Part shown: positions 8,501-15,483 of the stretch, one piece after another | How positions within the stretch are numbered: the first letter of the stretch is position 1 | Layout of the letters: the number at the start of each line of letters is the position of its first letter | Origin: Flavobacteriales bacterium | GTDB lineage: Bacteria > Bacteroidota > Bacteroidia > Flavobacteriales_F > PHOS-HE28 | Length of the DNA stretch: 43,202 nt | Assembly: GCA_020852835.1 (NCBI GenBank) | Contig: JADZAC010000001.1 | Location: forward strand, 1-43,202 | Direction of reading: 5' to 3' | Notes under the pieces: model-generated | What the model saw: the letters and a program-made list of their open reading frames with translations, nothing else | Told to the model about the DNA's origin: nothing | The model's database searches: none | Translations under genes and position numbers: made by a program

Positions 8501-9165
8501 GGTTCGTACACGAATTCCGTGCGTTGGAAGCCCGTTTCGTGCAACCACTCCTCCAGCGTGTCGATGGGCAGTTCCTCGCCGCGCTTGATGGTGAGGGTGT
8601 TCTTCACCATCGTTTCCTTCGCAACTACGAGGGGTACAAGCGCCTCGGGGTAGGTGACGATAGTGAGAGAAGAAGACAGGAGGTGAGGAAGTGAAGGAGT
8701 GGACGGCCCGCCCGCCCTGGACATGAGCGCTTCGAGGACTTCCGTGCGGGTTACTCTTTCACCATCGTGGTGGCCATCGGGATCGTATGGCGTACGCGAG
8801 GGTGCAGGAAAGAAGTAGAGCTCTTGGCCCTTTATCTCTCTGATCCCATCACCCTCTCTCGCCCTCTCACCCTCTCTCTCTTTCCCTTTCAACGCCTCCA
8901 GGTCATTCAGGAAATAGGCCGCTTCTTCCTTGTCGCGCAGCACGAACAGGTGCGTGCCGCCGAGCTTGTCGGCCACGGCCTGGGCCACGAGCGCCTGTGA
9001 GGAGCCCACGAGCCCGCCCACCTGCACGCGGGCGGATTTTTCCCGCAGGTTTTCTACGATGCGGGTGATGCGCGGGTCGGTGTGGTAGAGGGAAAGGAGG
9101 TCGGCCGTGGTGCGGACGGTGCTTCCGGCGGAAGTGGCAATGGGAGTGCTTGTACTCGATGGCAT
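5566..9165 (-). CDS. mfd: Transcription-repair coupling factor Mfd
   Basis: Full-length Mfd of 1199 residues, a DNA translocase that removes RNA polymerase stalled at lesions and recruits UvrA. Visible parts: UvrB-like N-terminal domains (about 1-450), the polymerase-interacting CarD-like domain (LKPGDLVVHIDHGIGVFSGL, about 500), Walker A GDVGFGKTE (about 658-666), DEEQ box (IIDEEQKFG, about 760), motif TATPIPRTLQFS, motif VI QLRGRVGRS, and the C-terminal TRCF domain (about 1090-1199). I chose the ATG at 9165 (MPSSTSTPIATSAG); an in-frame extension upstream runs through a palindromic repeat and is not conserved-looking. It is slightly longer than usual because of low-complexity and repeat-derived insertions near residues 90-113 and 357-382. 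Confidence 0.97.
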   Translation of the reverse strand: MPSSTSTPIATSAGSTVRTTADLLSLYHTDPRITRIVENLREKSARVQVGGLVGSSQALVAQAVADKLGGTHLFVLRDKEEAAYFLNDLEALKGKEREGERAREGDGIREIKGQELYFFPAPSRTPYDPDGHHDGERVTRTEVLEALMSRAGGPSTPSLPHLLSSSLTIVTYPEALVPLVVAKETMVKNTLTIKRGEELPIDTLEEWLHETGFQRTEFVYEPGKFSIRGGIVDVFSYGSDKPFRIELYGDTVESVRRFSPQDQLTVEFLKEAVIVPDLQEDEAGKSQLFFAQLPADTVLWLHDLQALGDAATQRLKLLTDARERSPEKDKHAAPESFLATGGDLVKATLGFRKVFMGGQDIVRSSQDVGKSAPNNHELRTANYSVDFQLRPQPSFAKEFKVLAGDLHNKRNAGYTNLIACNSAKQSERLHAIFTDMEGGDAALGNSSFTPLMLDLHEGFIDPELKLALYTDHQIFERYHRYRLKEGFRKNAQALTLKELTQLKPGDLVVHIDHGIGVFSGLETIETPRGPGEPPIRQEAIRLKYRDNDILYVGIHSLHRVSKYSGEEGGGAPPVSKLGSPAWKNLKEKTKKKIKTLAFDLIQLYAKRKSKPGFAFLPDTYLQAELEASFIYEDTPDQEKATADVKRDMEKPTPMDRLVCGDVGFGKTEVAIRAAFKAATDGKQVAVLVPTTILALQHWKSFSERMKGLPVRIDYINRFRSSAQQTQILKDLKEGKIDILIGTHRLVSKDVQYKDLGLLIIDEEQKFGVNVKDKLKTLRATVDTLTLTATPIPRTLQFSLMGARDLSIISTPPPNRYPVATMLQPYDEVTIRGAIEYELSRGGQVYFLHDKVKNIEFIADMVRKLVPGVKVGVGHGQLEGHKLEEVMLDFIEGNTDVLVCTTIVENGLDIPNANTIIVNEAQNFGLSDLHQLRGRVGRSNKKAYCYLLAPSPHLLPDLSRKRLQAIEQFSDLGSGIHIAMKDLDIRGAGDLLGAEQSGFVNDIGFETYHKILEEAVRELKDEHFKELFADAQGGSALARGSRRDQSDDCIIETDLTMLIPNSYVSETAERLALYRRLDDIKDEHELQAFATEVQDRFGPIPHEVEELMEGIRLRWLGQRMGLEKMVLKNGDLRGTFIADQQHPFFSGDGFQAVLRAVQVQPKRYKVYEKSGKLKITVAAVKNIGEAKRAMEIVVGVKESA
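8018..8092. repeat. Repeat-derived in-frame insertion inside mfd
   Basis: The segment contains GTTCGCAGTTCGCAGTTCG-like units at one end and the inverted form CTGCGAACTACGAACTATG at the other. On the mfd strand it adds residues including NNHELRTANY at about 357-382, between UvrB-like domains and the CarD-like domain. Heptamer-like repeats encoding ELRTTNY peptides occur between genes in various Bacteroidota, to my knowledge. Here the unit seems to have landed in a coding region without breaking the frame. Confidence 0.5.
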
Positions 9166-9177
9166 GGAACCCGAAAC

Positions 9178-9220
9178 GCCCGAAACCCGGTACCGGGGAA
9201 TTCCGGCATCGGGTTCGGGG
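9178..9220 (+). repeat. Dispersed palindromic repeat, copy 1
   Basis: About 43 bp, beginning GCCCGAAACCCGG and ending GGGTTCGGGG, with arms CCCGGTACCGG and CCGGCATCGGG around GGAATT. It lies 13 bp upstream of the mfd start codon. Two near-identical copies in the same orientation are at 11205 and 12271. In RNA read from the plus strand the arms pair with a G-U wobble; the minus-strand RNA would have a mismatch. Confidence 0.8.
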
Positions 9221-9337
9221 AGTGCAAAGGTATTCAGGAGACCGTGCCTATGTGATCGGAATGTAACGGGTGAAACTGCCGGACTCCGATACAGCATTTT
9301 TCCTGACACGGATCCGGCGTTGGGAGAGGCTTCGTAT

Positions 9338-10012
9338 TCAATGCCCCGAAAGGGGCACCAAGAAGCCATGCCAGAATCCGAAAGACGCGGCGATCAAGAC
9401 CAGCATCATCAGGATACTGATCACGATGCCGGCAATGGCCAGGCCGCGACCACGGCCACCATGGCGGCCCATGCGGATCAATGCGACAATGGACAGGATG
9501 AAGCCCACAGGAGGAAACAAGAATGCGAGGATGAATCCCGCGATCGCGAAGCCATTTACTTGGTCGTTCCGATCCTTGCTGACACCCACGGCGTTGATCG
9601 CCGATCCCTCAAGCATGACCGATCGCTCCATGGTCACATCTTCAACGGTGATCAGGGTCTGGCCGCTCGCTGAACCGAGCAGGTCAGACCAGGGCTGCCT
9701 GTCCGATGCAGGTTTGGTACTGTGCACGGCCGGGGCGTCCGGACCCGCAATGCTCATTCCGGCCGAGGTGATGACGGGAGGTTCATCCTGGAGCTCGGAT
9801 CCCGGCGTGATGACATTCGGTACACTCCTCTCCGAATGATGTGGAAGCTGGGCCGTGTTGCGCCCATCAGCGGTCCGCAGGTTCATGTGCCATCCGTTGC
9901 GGTATCGCCGTTTTTGGATCAAGGGGCTTTTGCTCGCCACTTCATGTGTGGCTGCGCAACTGGCCAGGACCGTGATGGCCCAAATGCAGAAGAGCAACTT
10001 CTTGAAGGCCAT
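9338..10012 (-). CDS. Lipoprotein with two C-terminal membrane segments (DUF4190-like), paralogue A
   Basis: A 224-residue protein. The start at 10012 gives a lipoprotein signal (FCIWAITVLASCAATHE, lipobox LASC). The middle, about residues 25-150, is variable, polar and probably disordered. The end has two hydrophobic segments (AIAGFILAFLFPPVGFILS and LAIAGIVISILMMLVLI) around a GRHGGRGRG loop, the layout of DUF4190-type domains. It is therefore likely held in the membrane at both ends. The next gene upstream (10198-10860) is a clear paralogue, so this is a tandem duplication. Function is unknown. Confidence 0.75.
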   Translation of the reverse strand: MAFKKLLFCIWAITVLASCAATHEVASKSPLIQKRRYRNGWHMNLRTADGRNTAQLPHHSERSVPNVITPGSELQDEPPVITSAGMSIAGPDAPAVHSTKPASDRQPWSDLLGSASGQTLITVEDVTMERSVMLEGSAINAVGVSKDRNDQVNGFAIAGFILAFLFPPVGFILSIVALIRMGRHGGRGRGLAIAGIVISILMMLVLIAASFGFWHGFLVPLSGH

Positions 10013-10197
10013 CCGGACCCGGTTTTGAAGGTGAATCGCCATTGGAACAGTCAGGCTCTCCATTTGTGGATGCAAGTGTTCCAATGCGAGCCACGTTTTA
10101 CGGACACTGGTGCTACAAGAATTGGGCGAGGCTGGAAAGGCAATGAAGCTGAATTCCACAGTCGCCCCGGATCTGATCTGGAACGATCAACATCGCA

Positions 10198-10860
10198 CTA
10201 AAAGCGGATCAGTGTGAACCATATGGTGTTCGCGTAATAAATGGCGTAAAGCAACCATATAGTGCTGATCACCAGGCCGACGATGGCAAATCCACGGCCA
10301 CGGCCACCATGGCGGGAGATCATGATCAAGCCGACCACGGACAAGATGAAACCCAACAAGGGAAACAAGAACGCGAAAACGAACCCCGCGAATGCGAAGC
10401 CATTTATTCGGTTGTTTGCATCCTCTTTGACGCCCAAGATGTTGATCGCCGATTCCTCAGGCATGCCGGATCGATCCAAGGATGCGTTTGCATTTATGAT
10501 CAGGGCCTGGCCATTCGCTGACGCGACCAAGTCCGATCTGGGCTGTTTGCCCATTGCGGGTGTGGCGCTGCAGAGGGTGAGGTCGTCGGGGTCTGCAATG
10601 GCCTTTCCGGCCGCGGGGGCAACGAGAGGCTCGTGCTGGAGCATGGGTCCCGGCATGATGACATGCGGTGCACGCCTTTCGGAACGGCGTGGAGCCTGGG
10701 CCGTATTGTGCCCATCACCGGTCCGCAGGTTCACATGCCAGCCACTGCGGAATCTCCGTTTTTGGATCAACGGGCTTTTGCTCGCCACCTCGTCCGTGGC
10801 GGAACAGCTGGCAAGGACCGTGACGGTCCAGATGCCGAAGAGCAACTCCTTGAAGACCAT
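10198..10860 (-). CDS. Lipoprotein with two C-terminal membrane segments (DUF4190-like), paralogue B
   Basis: A 220-residue paralogue of the gene at 9338-10012, alike along its length: lipobox LASC in FGIWTVTVLASCSATDE, shared EVASKSPLIQKRR just after, and the C-terminal pair of hydrophobic helices around SRHGGRGRG. The middle is much less conserved than the two ends, which suggests a linker under weak constraint. The ATG at 10860 matches the start of paralogue A. The 185-bp gap between the two genes has no other feature I can support. Function unknown. Confidence 0.75.
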   Translation of the reverse strand: MVFKELLFGIWTVTVLASCSATDEVASKSPLIQKRRFRSGWHVNLRTGDGHNTAQAPRRSERRAPHVIMPGPMLQHEPLVAPAAGKAIADPDDLTLCSATPAMGKQPRSDLVASANGQALIINANASLDRSGMPEESAINILGVKEDANNRINGFAFAGFVFAFLFPLLGFILSVVGLIMISRHGGRGRGFAIVGLVISTIWLLYAIYYANTIWFTLIRF

Positions 10861-10960
10861 CCGAACCCGATTTGAAGGCGGGACGATATTGGAACAGCAG
10901 GCTCTAAACGAAGTAAATGTATGCGTTCAGTGGTATTCTGCGTTGTACGATGGTGACAAG

Positions 10961-11110
10961 TCATTCCTCGCCCAAACCTTGGGCCAGCTCCCGCATCTTC
11001 AGCACCGTGTTCCAGTTCCGTGCGGTGTTCACCACGCCGATGCCCTTGTCGAACTTCATGGCCAGTTTGCTGGTGCCGAGGCCATTCGGGGTGAGGAGGT
11101 AGCACACGTG
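10961..11110 (-). pseudogene. 3'-end fragment of a DUF1697-family gene
   Basis: Encodes about 49 residues (HVCYLLTPNGLGTSKLA through NWNTVLKMRELAQG) that match the end of the intact DUF1697 gene at 24438-24998, with high nucleotide similarity. Homology stops near 11110 and nothing of the N-terminal two thirds is present. It lies between paralogue B and a palindromic repeat. It is another case of an isolated gene 3' end in this window. Confidence 0.8.
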
Positions 11111-11204
11111 GAACGGATCGTTCGGTGCGATAAAGTTCAAGGAGATCCGACAGTTGGCGGGCGAAAGAGGTTGCGACGATGCTTGACCGCATGGACCCCC
11201 CAAT

Positions 11205-11247
11205 GCCCGAAACCCGGTGCCGGGGAATTCCGGCATCGGAATCGGGG
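11205..11247 (+). repeat. Dispersed palindromic repeat, copy 2
   Basis: Same element as at 9178 and 12271: GCCCGAAACCCGG, arm CCCGGTGCCGG, loop around GGAATT, arm CCGGCATCGG. It ends 28 bp beyond the 3' end of the Bro-N/DinD-like gene. With copy 3 it brackets that gene as direct repeats. Confidence 0.8.
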
Positions 11248-11274
11248 GATTGCAGAGCTTCATGCCGCCCGTGC

Positions 11275-12153
11275 TCATTTCTTTCTCACCCGCTTCTTTG
11301 CAGAGGCACCTGCCGCGCGCTGTTTCTTCTTCTCGCCCTGCGTGAGCGCCAAATAGTTCTCGCTCGTCACCACCTTGCGGCCGCTCTTCCGTTCAAGGTC
11401 CTTGCGTGCCTTGCCAGCCACTTCGCCACCGGCGCGCGCGGCCTGCTTGTTCTCCGGGAAGCCTTGGGCATCGCGGTTGCGGGCGATCTCCGTGGTGGCG
11501 GCTTCGCCCAACATGGAGAAGATCAGTTCAAGATCGGTCATGTGGTCGCGTAGGTTCTCACGCTTCAGTTGCTTGAACCGCGCATACTCGCTGGGTGTGA
11601 GCCCGAAGGTGGCCTCGCTGATCTCCGCCGTTAGGATGGCGAACTCGCGCTGTTCCTTCACGCCCCGTTGCTTCCATTCATCCGTAAGCTCATCACGGAT
11701 GGCGATGGAACGCATACGCTTTTCGATCCAGTCATCGCTGTATCCTTTGGCCTTGTACAATGCGCGCGTGCGTTTGGTGGCCAGCTCCGGGTCTTCGATC
11801 TCCTGCACCCGTTCGTAGCCCACCTTGGCCAGCCAGCGCCTGAAGGGTTCAGCCTTGGGACTGGAAATCGCTTGGATCAACCGGAAAAGGCCTTCGGTGT
11901 TCGCGCAAGCAAGGCTCTGGGGGCCACCGCCGGTGGGAAATGAAAGGGGGTGGGAAATATTCCCCCACCCTTTGTCGAGCTCTGGATCACGCCTGCGCAT
12001 GTCCCGCATGTAACTTTTCACATCAGCGGTGTCGGTCAGCGCCAGCACCACGTCCGCGATCACGAACCACCACTCGCCATTGTGCAGGGTGCGCCGCACT
12101 TCCTTGCGCTGGAAGACGGCGATGCGCGTACTTTCATCTTGCGGACGGTTCAT
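11275..12153 (-). CDS. Bro-N / DinD-like (DNA-damage-inducible protein D family) protein
   Basis: A 292-residue protein. Residues 10-120 look like a Bro-N domain (RRTLHNGEWWFVIADVVLAL, and TEGLFRLIQAISSPKAEPFRRWLA), a DNA-binding fold of phage antirepressors. The rest (ERVQEIEDPELATKRTRALY, KGYSDDWIEKRMRSIAIRDEL, GLTPSEYARFKQLKRENLRDHMTDLEL) resembles chromosomal DinD-like proteins. The tail is very basic. E. coli DinD inhibits RecA filament functions; whether this family member does is unknown. The start at 12153 (MNRPQDES) is preferred over an upstream ATG at 12222. The gene is bracketed by two direct copies of a palindromic repeat. Confidence 0.75.
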   Translation of the reverse strand: MNRPQDESTRIAVFQRKEVRRTLHNGEWWFVIADVVLALTDTADVKSYMRDMRRRDPELDKGWGNISHPLSFPTGGGPQSLACANTEGLFRLIQAISSPKAEPFRRWLAKVGYERVQEIEDPELATKRTRALYKAKGYSDDWIEKRMRSIAIRDELTDEWKQRGVKEQREFAILTAEISEATFGLTPSEYARFKQLKRENLRDHMTDLELIFSMLGEAATTEIARNRDAQGFPENKQAARAGGEVAGKARKDLERKSGRKVVTSENYLALTQGEKKKQRAAGASAKKRVRKK

Positions 12154-12270
12154 GATGACGTGGAATTTGCCAAGAAGATGTTGGACAAGATAACGCCCGA
12201 TTGAACGCGCATGCGGTTGCACAAGGGCAACGTTGCTGAAGCAAGGAACAGGCTAAGGAAGACCCAAGAC

Positions 12271-12313
12271 GCCCGAAACCCGGTGCCGGGGAATTCCGGC
12301 ATCGGGTTAGGGG
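12271..12313 (+). repeat. Dispersed palindromic repeat, copy 3
   Basis: Third copy of the element at 9178 and 11205, with arms CCCGGTGCCGG and CCGGCATCGGG. It sits in the 235-bp gap between the Bro-N gene start and the end of the next T9SS gene. It could also form a hairpin at the end of that transcript. Orientation is the same as the other two copies. Confidence 0.8.
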
Positions 12314-12388
12314 ACGCGGCAAGAGTAGAACGTGTCGTCCGGCTCACGCCGATCTCATGCACCTGACATCGGGTCCGCCGTGCCCGGT

Positions 12389-13735
12389 TCACTCCACGAT
12401 CAGCCGAGCCATGCTGTAGGTGCCATCCGCCTGGCCGATCCGCACTTGGTACAAGCCTTTTGCGTGGTTGCTCAGGTCCAGGTGGACCAACCCTGCGTTG
12501 TTCGCGATGGAGCGCGAGAGCACGGTCCGGCCGCTGGCGTCCATGACCTGGATGGTGCGGAGGTCAGCAGTGGCGGCCGGTTGCAAGGTGAATTGGCCGC
12601 TGGTGGGGTTGGGGTACAGCAGGGTTGATCCCTCCGCGCCGGGCTCAGGAGTGCCGGTGGTGATCCCCGTGTTCAAGCAGAAATTGTCCAAGTAGACCAC
12701 CTCGCCGGTGCCATCGATGAATTCCAATTCCAAGCGGATCTCGGCAACGAAGTCCAGCAGACCGGACCAGGTGCCGGAGAGCAACTCCCAGCTCGGTGCG
12801 TCGATCGGGATCTCCACCGTGTGCCACTGGTTCACCAGCAATGCGGTGAGCGAATCGTTGCAGTTGAATTTCGCGGCGCCGCCCGGTCCGCTCATGCGCA
12901 CCAGGTAGTCTTTGTCAATGTAGTTGGAACTGCTCGTCTGAAGGTAAAGATCGAATGTCATGTTCGCCTGCATGTCCAGGTCCGTCCAGTCGCCCCGGAA
13001 CTTTGGCGCAGCCACGGCGTTCGTTAGCGCATTGGATGCATCGCCCATGCGCACCGAGCCCGGAGGGTTGCCCTGGGCCATGCTCACTTGTATGCTCCCC
13101 ACGCTCTGGAAGCTCCAGCCATCGTAAAAGCCCGCGCTGTCCCATGTGGAACAGACGGTGCCGACGAGAGGCTCGATGAGGGGTGCGATGGTCAACAGCA
13201 CGTTATCAAGTTCCACCCATTCGCTTCCTTGGTTGAACTCCGTTCTCACTTTCACGGTCTGTACTTCTGCGAGCAATGCGGTCCAGCTGCCGGTAACGAG
13301 CCAGGCAGCACTATCCAGCGCAATGCTGAAGTGTTGCCAGGTGTCGAAGACCGGAACGGTGTCGATGTACGCCACTGCGGATCCTCCAGGGCCGGAGATC
13401 GTGATCAAGGGCAGGCCCTCGGTATCCAAAGGATCGTAATTGTTCGGATGTGCAAAGAGGTCGAATGAGAGCGAATCGTTGGTTTGTGCGGCGGACCAAT
13501 CTCCGGTGTATGCCCAGGGCAGCACCATCTGGTTGATCACGCTCAGCACTTGGTCCGTCACCCGGATGCAGTTGCCCGGATTGCCTGAGGCTGAAAGCGA
13601 GGGCACCCCATCGGCCTCCGTCAGCCATTGGTCGATGTTGCCGTCCTCGAAATCGGTGAGCACTTGGGCCTGCAGGGCGCTCGGAAAGATCGAAGCGGTG
13701 CAGATCGTGGCGAAGAGGATGGAACGAGTGGACAT
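12389..13735 (-). CDS. T9SS-sorted secreted protein with two laminin-B-like domains
   Basis: A 448-residue secreted protein. The signal peptide (SILFATICTASIFPSALQAQ) is followed by two similar units of about 170 residues. Each has a FEDG- or SFQSVGS-type opening, a G[DT]W element, an ISGPGGSA or MSGPGGAA motif, a WQHF or WHTVEIP strand and a closing [VL]xLDN. This layout recalls laminin IV/B-type carbohydrate-binding folds; that is a guess from pattern. The last 80 residues form a T9SS type A sorting domain (LLYPNPTSGQFTL through GLYQVRIGQADG). ATG 13735 is chosen; 13756 adds seven residues. Confidence 0.82.
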   Translation of the reverse strand: MSTRSILFATICTASIFPSALQAQVLTDFEDGNIDQWLTEADGVPSLSASGNPGNCIRVTDQVLSVINQMVLPWAYTGDWSAAQTNDSLSFDLFAHPNNYDPLDTEGLPLITISGPGGSAVAYIDTVPVFDTWQHFSIALDSAAWLVTGSWTALLAEVQTVKVRTEFNQGSEWVELDNVLLTIAPLIEPLVGTVCSTWDSAGFYDGWSFQSVGSIQVSMAQGNPPGSVRMGDASNALTNAVAAPKFRGDWTDLDMQANMTFDLYLQTSSSNYIDKDYLVRMSGPGGAAKFNCNDSLTALLVNQWHTVEIPIDAPSWELLSGTWSGLLDFVAEIRLELEFIDGTGEVVYLDNFCLNTGITTGTPEPGAEGSTLLYPNPTSGQFTLQPAATADLRTIQVMDASGRTVLSRSIANNAGLVHLDLSNHAKGLYQVRIGQADGTYSMARLIVE

Positions 13736-13885
13736 GAGCGTTGGCTTAGCGTTCATTCAAATGTAGGTTGTCGATCCCTGTGTGATGCCTCCTCCTCCAT
13801 ATCGAGGGAGGCGGGTAAAGGTGAACAGGCCGGTGGGGCGAAGCGCTACATTCAACCCGCAGATGCAATTGGCAGACTGTGCATT

Positions 13886-14041
13886 CTGAACGAGCGCGCC
13901 ATCGCCAACCTGTTCAACCGCTTCGCGAAGGCCCTGCCGAAGTGGAAGGCGATGATCCCGCTCAGCTTCGTGCCGGAGGAACTGAAGGAGAGGTACGTGG
14001 CGTTGATCGATGAGCGGACCGGACGGATGGGCCTGCACTGA
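13886..14041 (+). pseudogene. 3'-end fragment of a HipA-like toxin kinase gene
   Basis: The plus-strand reading ending at the TGA 14039-14041 gives LNERAIANLFNRFAKALPKW, then IPLSFVPEELKERYVALIDER. This matches the C-terminal helices of HipA-family kinases, which commonly end with SFL...KxxYxxLxxxR. Only about 51 residues are present; the kinase core and the HipB partner are absent. The fragment faces the 3' end of the subtilase gene. It is another isolated gene 3' end. Confidence 0.65.
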
Positions 14042-14088
14042 TGGAGGAGCAGGGAGATGCACGGCCTGTCCAGGTGATCCTGCGAGCG

Positions 14089-15303
14089 TTACTTCTGGCC
14101 TGCCATTGCCGCCGTCATCGCCTGCCGTGTATGCAGCAAGCGGTGCCCCGTGGCATTCACGGTGGCGGTGCGTTCCAGCAGCGCTCGCAGTTCGGCGCCG
14201 CTGAGCTGCGGGGCCACGGTGAGCACCTTGGCGGCGGCGTTCACCACGTTCGGCACGGCCATGGAAGTGCCCGAGGGAAAGCTGTTCGCTCCGCCCGGAA
14301 GCCGCGCCGCCACCCGGTCGCCGTTGGCATGCAAGGCCACCTCCGGGCCGCTGTTGCTCCACGCGGGTATTTCGCCATGGCGGTCAGCCGCTCCTACCAT
14401 CAGGAAGTTCGGCAGCGTGAATCGCGTGGCGGGATTCGCGTCCAGGAGGCTGGTGCCCTCATTCCCGGCGGCACCCACGAAGAGCACCTGTGGATGCCGG
14501 GCCATGCCTTCCTTCAGCACGGCACGGATGCGCTCCACCGTGTACCGCGCCAGCTCCTGGCGCTCCGGCAAGGGAATGTCCGGTGCGCATTGGGACAGGT
14601 TCGAGAGGTAGGCCTTCTCCGAGCGGCCCCAGGACATGTTCACCACACGTGCACCTTGGGCCACCACGAATTCAAGCAGGTCGGCGATCGATGCCGCCTC
14701 GCGATCGGCCAGCTCGCGCGTCCAGCACGGCACGGGCGGCGTGCCATGCCACCACTCCATGCGCGCTACCACGATCCGCGCCTGCGCATTGCCGCGCACG
14801 GCGATGTCCGCCACGGCAGTACCATGCACGTAGCCGCTCCACCGCCCGATCGCGTCATCGAAGGCCGCAGCTTCCTGGGGGCTTTGGGCCGCGAACAAGG
14901 CCGTCAGGGCTCGTGCCCGGGGACTGTCCTCGCCGCTATCGCGATCATCCAGGGCCATCAGCAGATCGTTCAGTTCCCCGGCACGGGCCATAAGGCTGTC
15001 CGGCATGCGGGCCATCGGTTCATCCTGCCTCCGCTTGTACGCGTCGTAGCCGCGTAGTACTGCGTGCCCCGCCGTATCGCGCACCAACTGCGGGGCGAAC
15101 AAGGTGGTGTCCACCCCGCTGTCCCCAATGGCGATGCGCGGCACGTAGGCCCGAGGATCCGCCTGGATCACCGTGTCACGTGAGGACCAGAACCCGTCGG
15201 CATCCACCTGGGCGCACAGCTTGCCCTGCGGCAGAAGCAGCGCGATCAGAAGGGCTGCGCGAGCCCGGTTGCGGCGGGGGTGGTCCAACGAGAGGGTGTT
15301 CAT
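14089..15303 (-). CDS. Secreted S8 family serine peptidase (subtilase)
   Basis: A 404-residue subtilisin-type protease. The signal peptide (ARAALLIALLLPQGKLCAQ) ends near residue 32. The catalytic triad is visible: Asp61 in IAIGDSGVD, His160 in YVHGTAVADI and Ser347 in SGTSMAVPNVV, with oxyanion Asn281 in GAAGNEG. The spacing between Asp and His is long because of an insertion of about 60 residues (92-150) rich in Asp and Ala. Unlike neighbouring secreted proteins it has no recognisable T9SS tail; it ends AGQK. The ATG at 15303 (MNTLSLDHP) places the signal peptide correctly. No pro-domain or inhibitor domain is obvious. Confidence 0.9.
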   Translation of the reverse strand: MNTLSLDHPRRNRARAALLIALLLPQGKLCAQVDADGFWSSRDTVIQADPRAYVPRIAIGDSGVDTTLFAPQLVRDTAGHAVLRGYDAYKRRQDEPMARMPDSLMARAGELNDLLMALDDRDSGEDSPRARALTALFAAQSPQEAAAFDDAIGRWSGYVHGTAVADIAVRGNAQARIVVARMEWWHGTPPVPCWTRELADREAASIADLLEFVVAQGARVVNMSWGRSEKAYLSNLSQCAPDIPLPERQELARYTVERIRAVLKEGMARHPQVLFVGAAGNEGTSLLDANPATRFTLPNFLMVGAADRHGEIPAWSNSGPEVALHANGDRVAARLPGGANSFPSGTSMAVPNVVNAAAKVLTVAPQLSGAELRALLERTATVNATGHRLLHTRQAMTAAMAGQK

Positions 15304-15483
15304 GGCCTTGGCAAGTTGGTGTTCAATGGGGGACACGCATCGATCGGGATCAGGAATGTGAATGCTATAGGCCGATCCGTTGATCGCGCTGTGCGTTGGA
15401 CCTTCTGCCGTCGTTGTGAACAGTGAAGGGAGCAAGCCGCTTTATGTTCTTTGGGATCCGTCTATTTTCACGGCGATCAAAAT

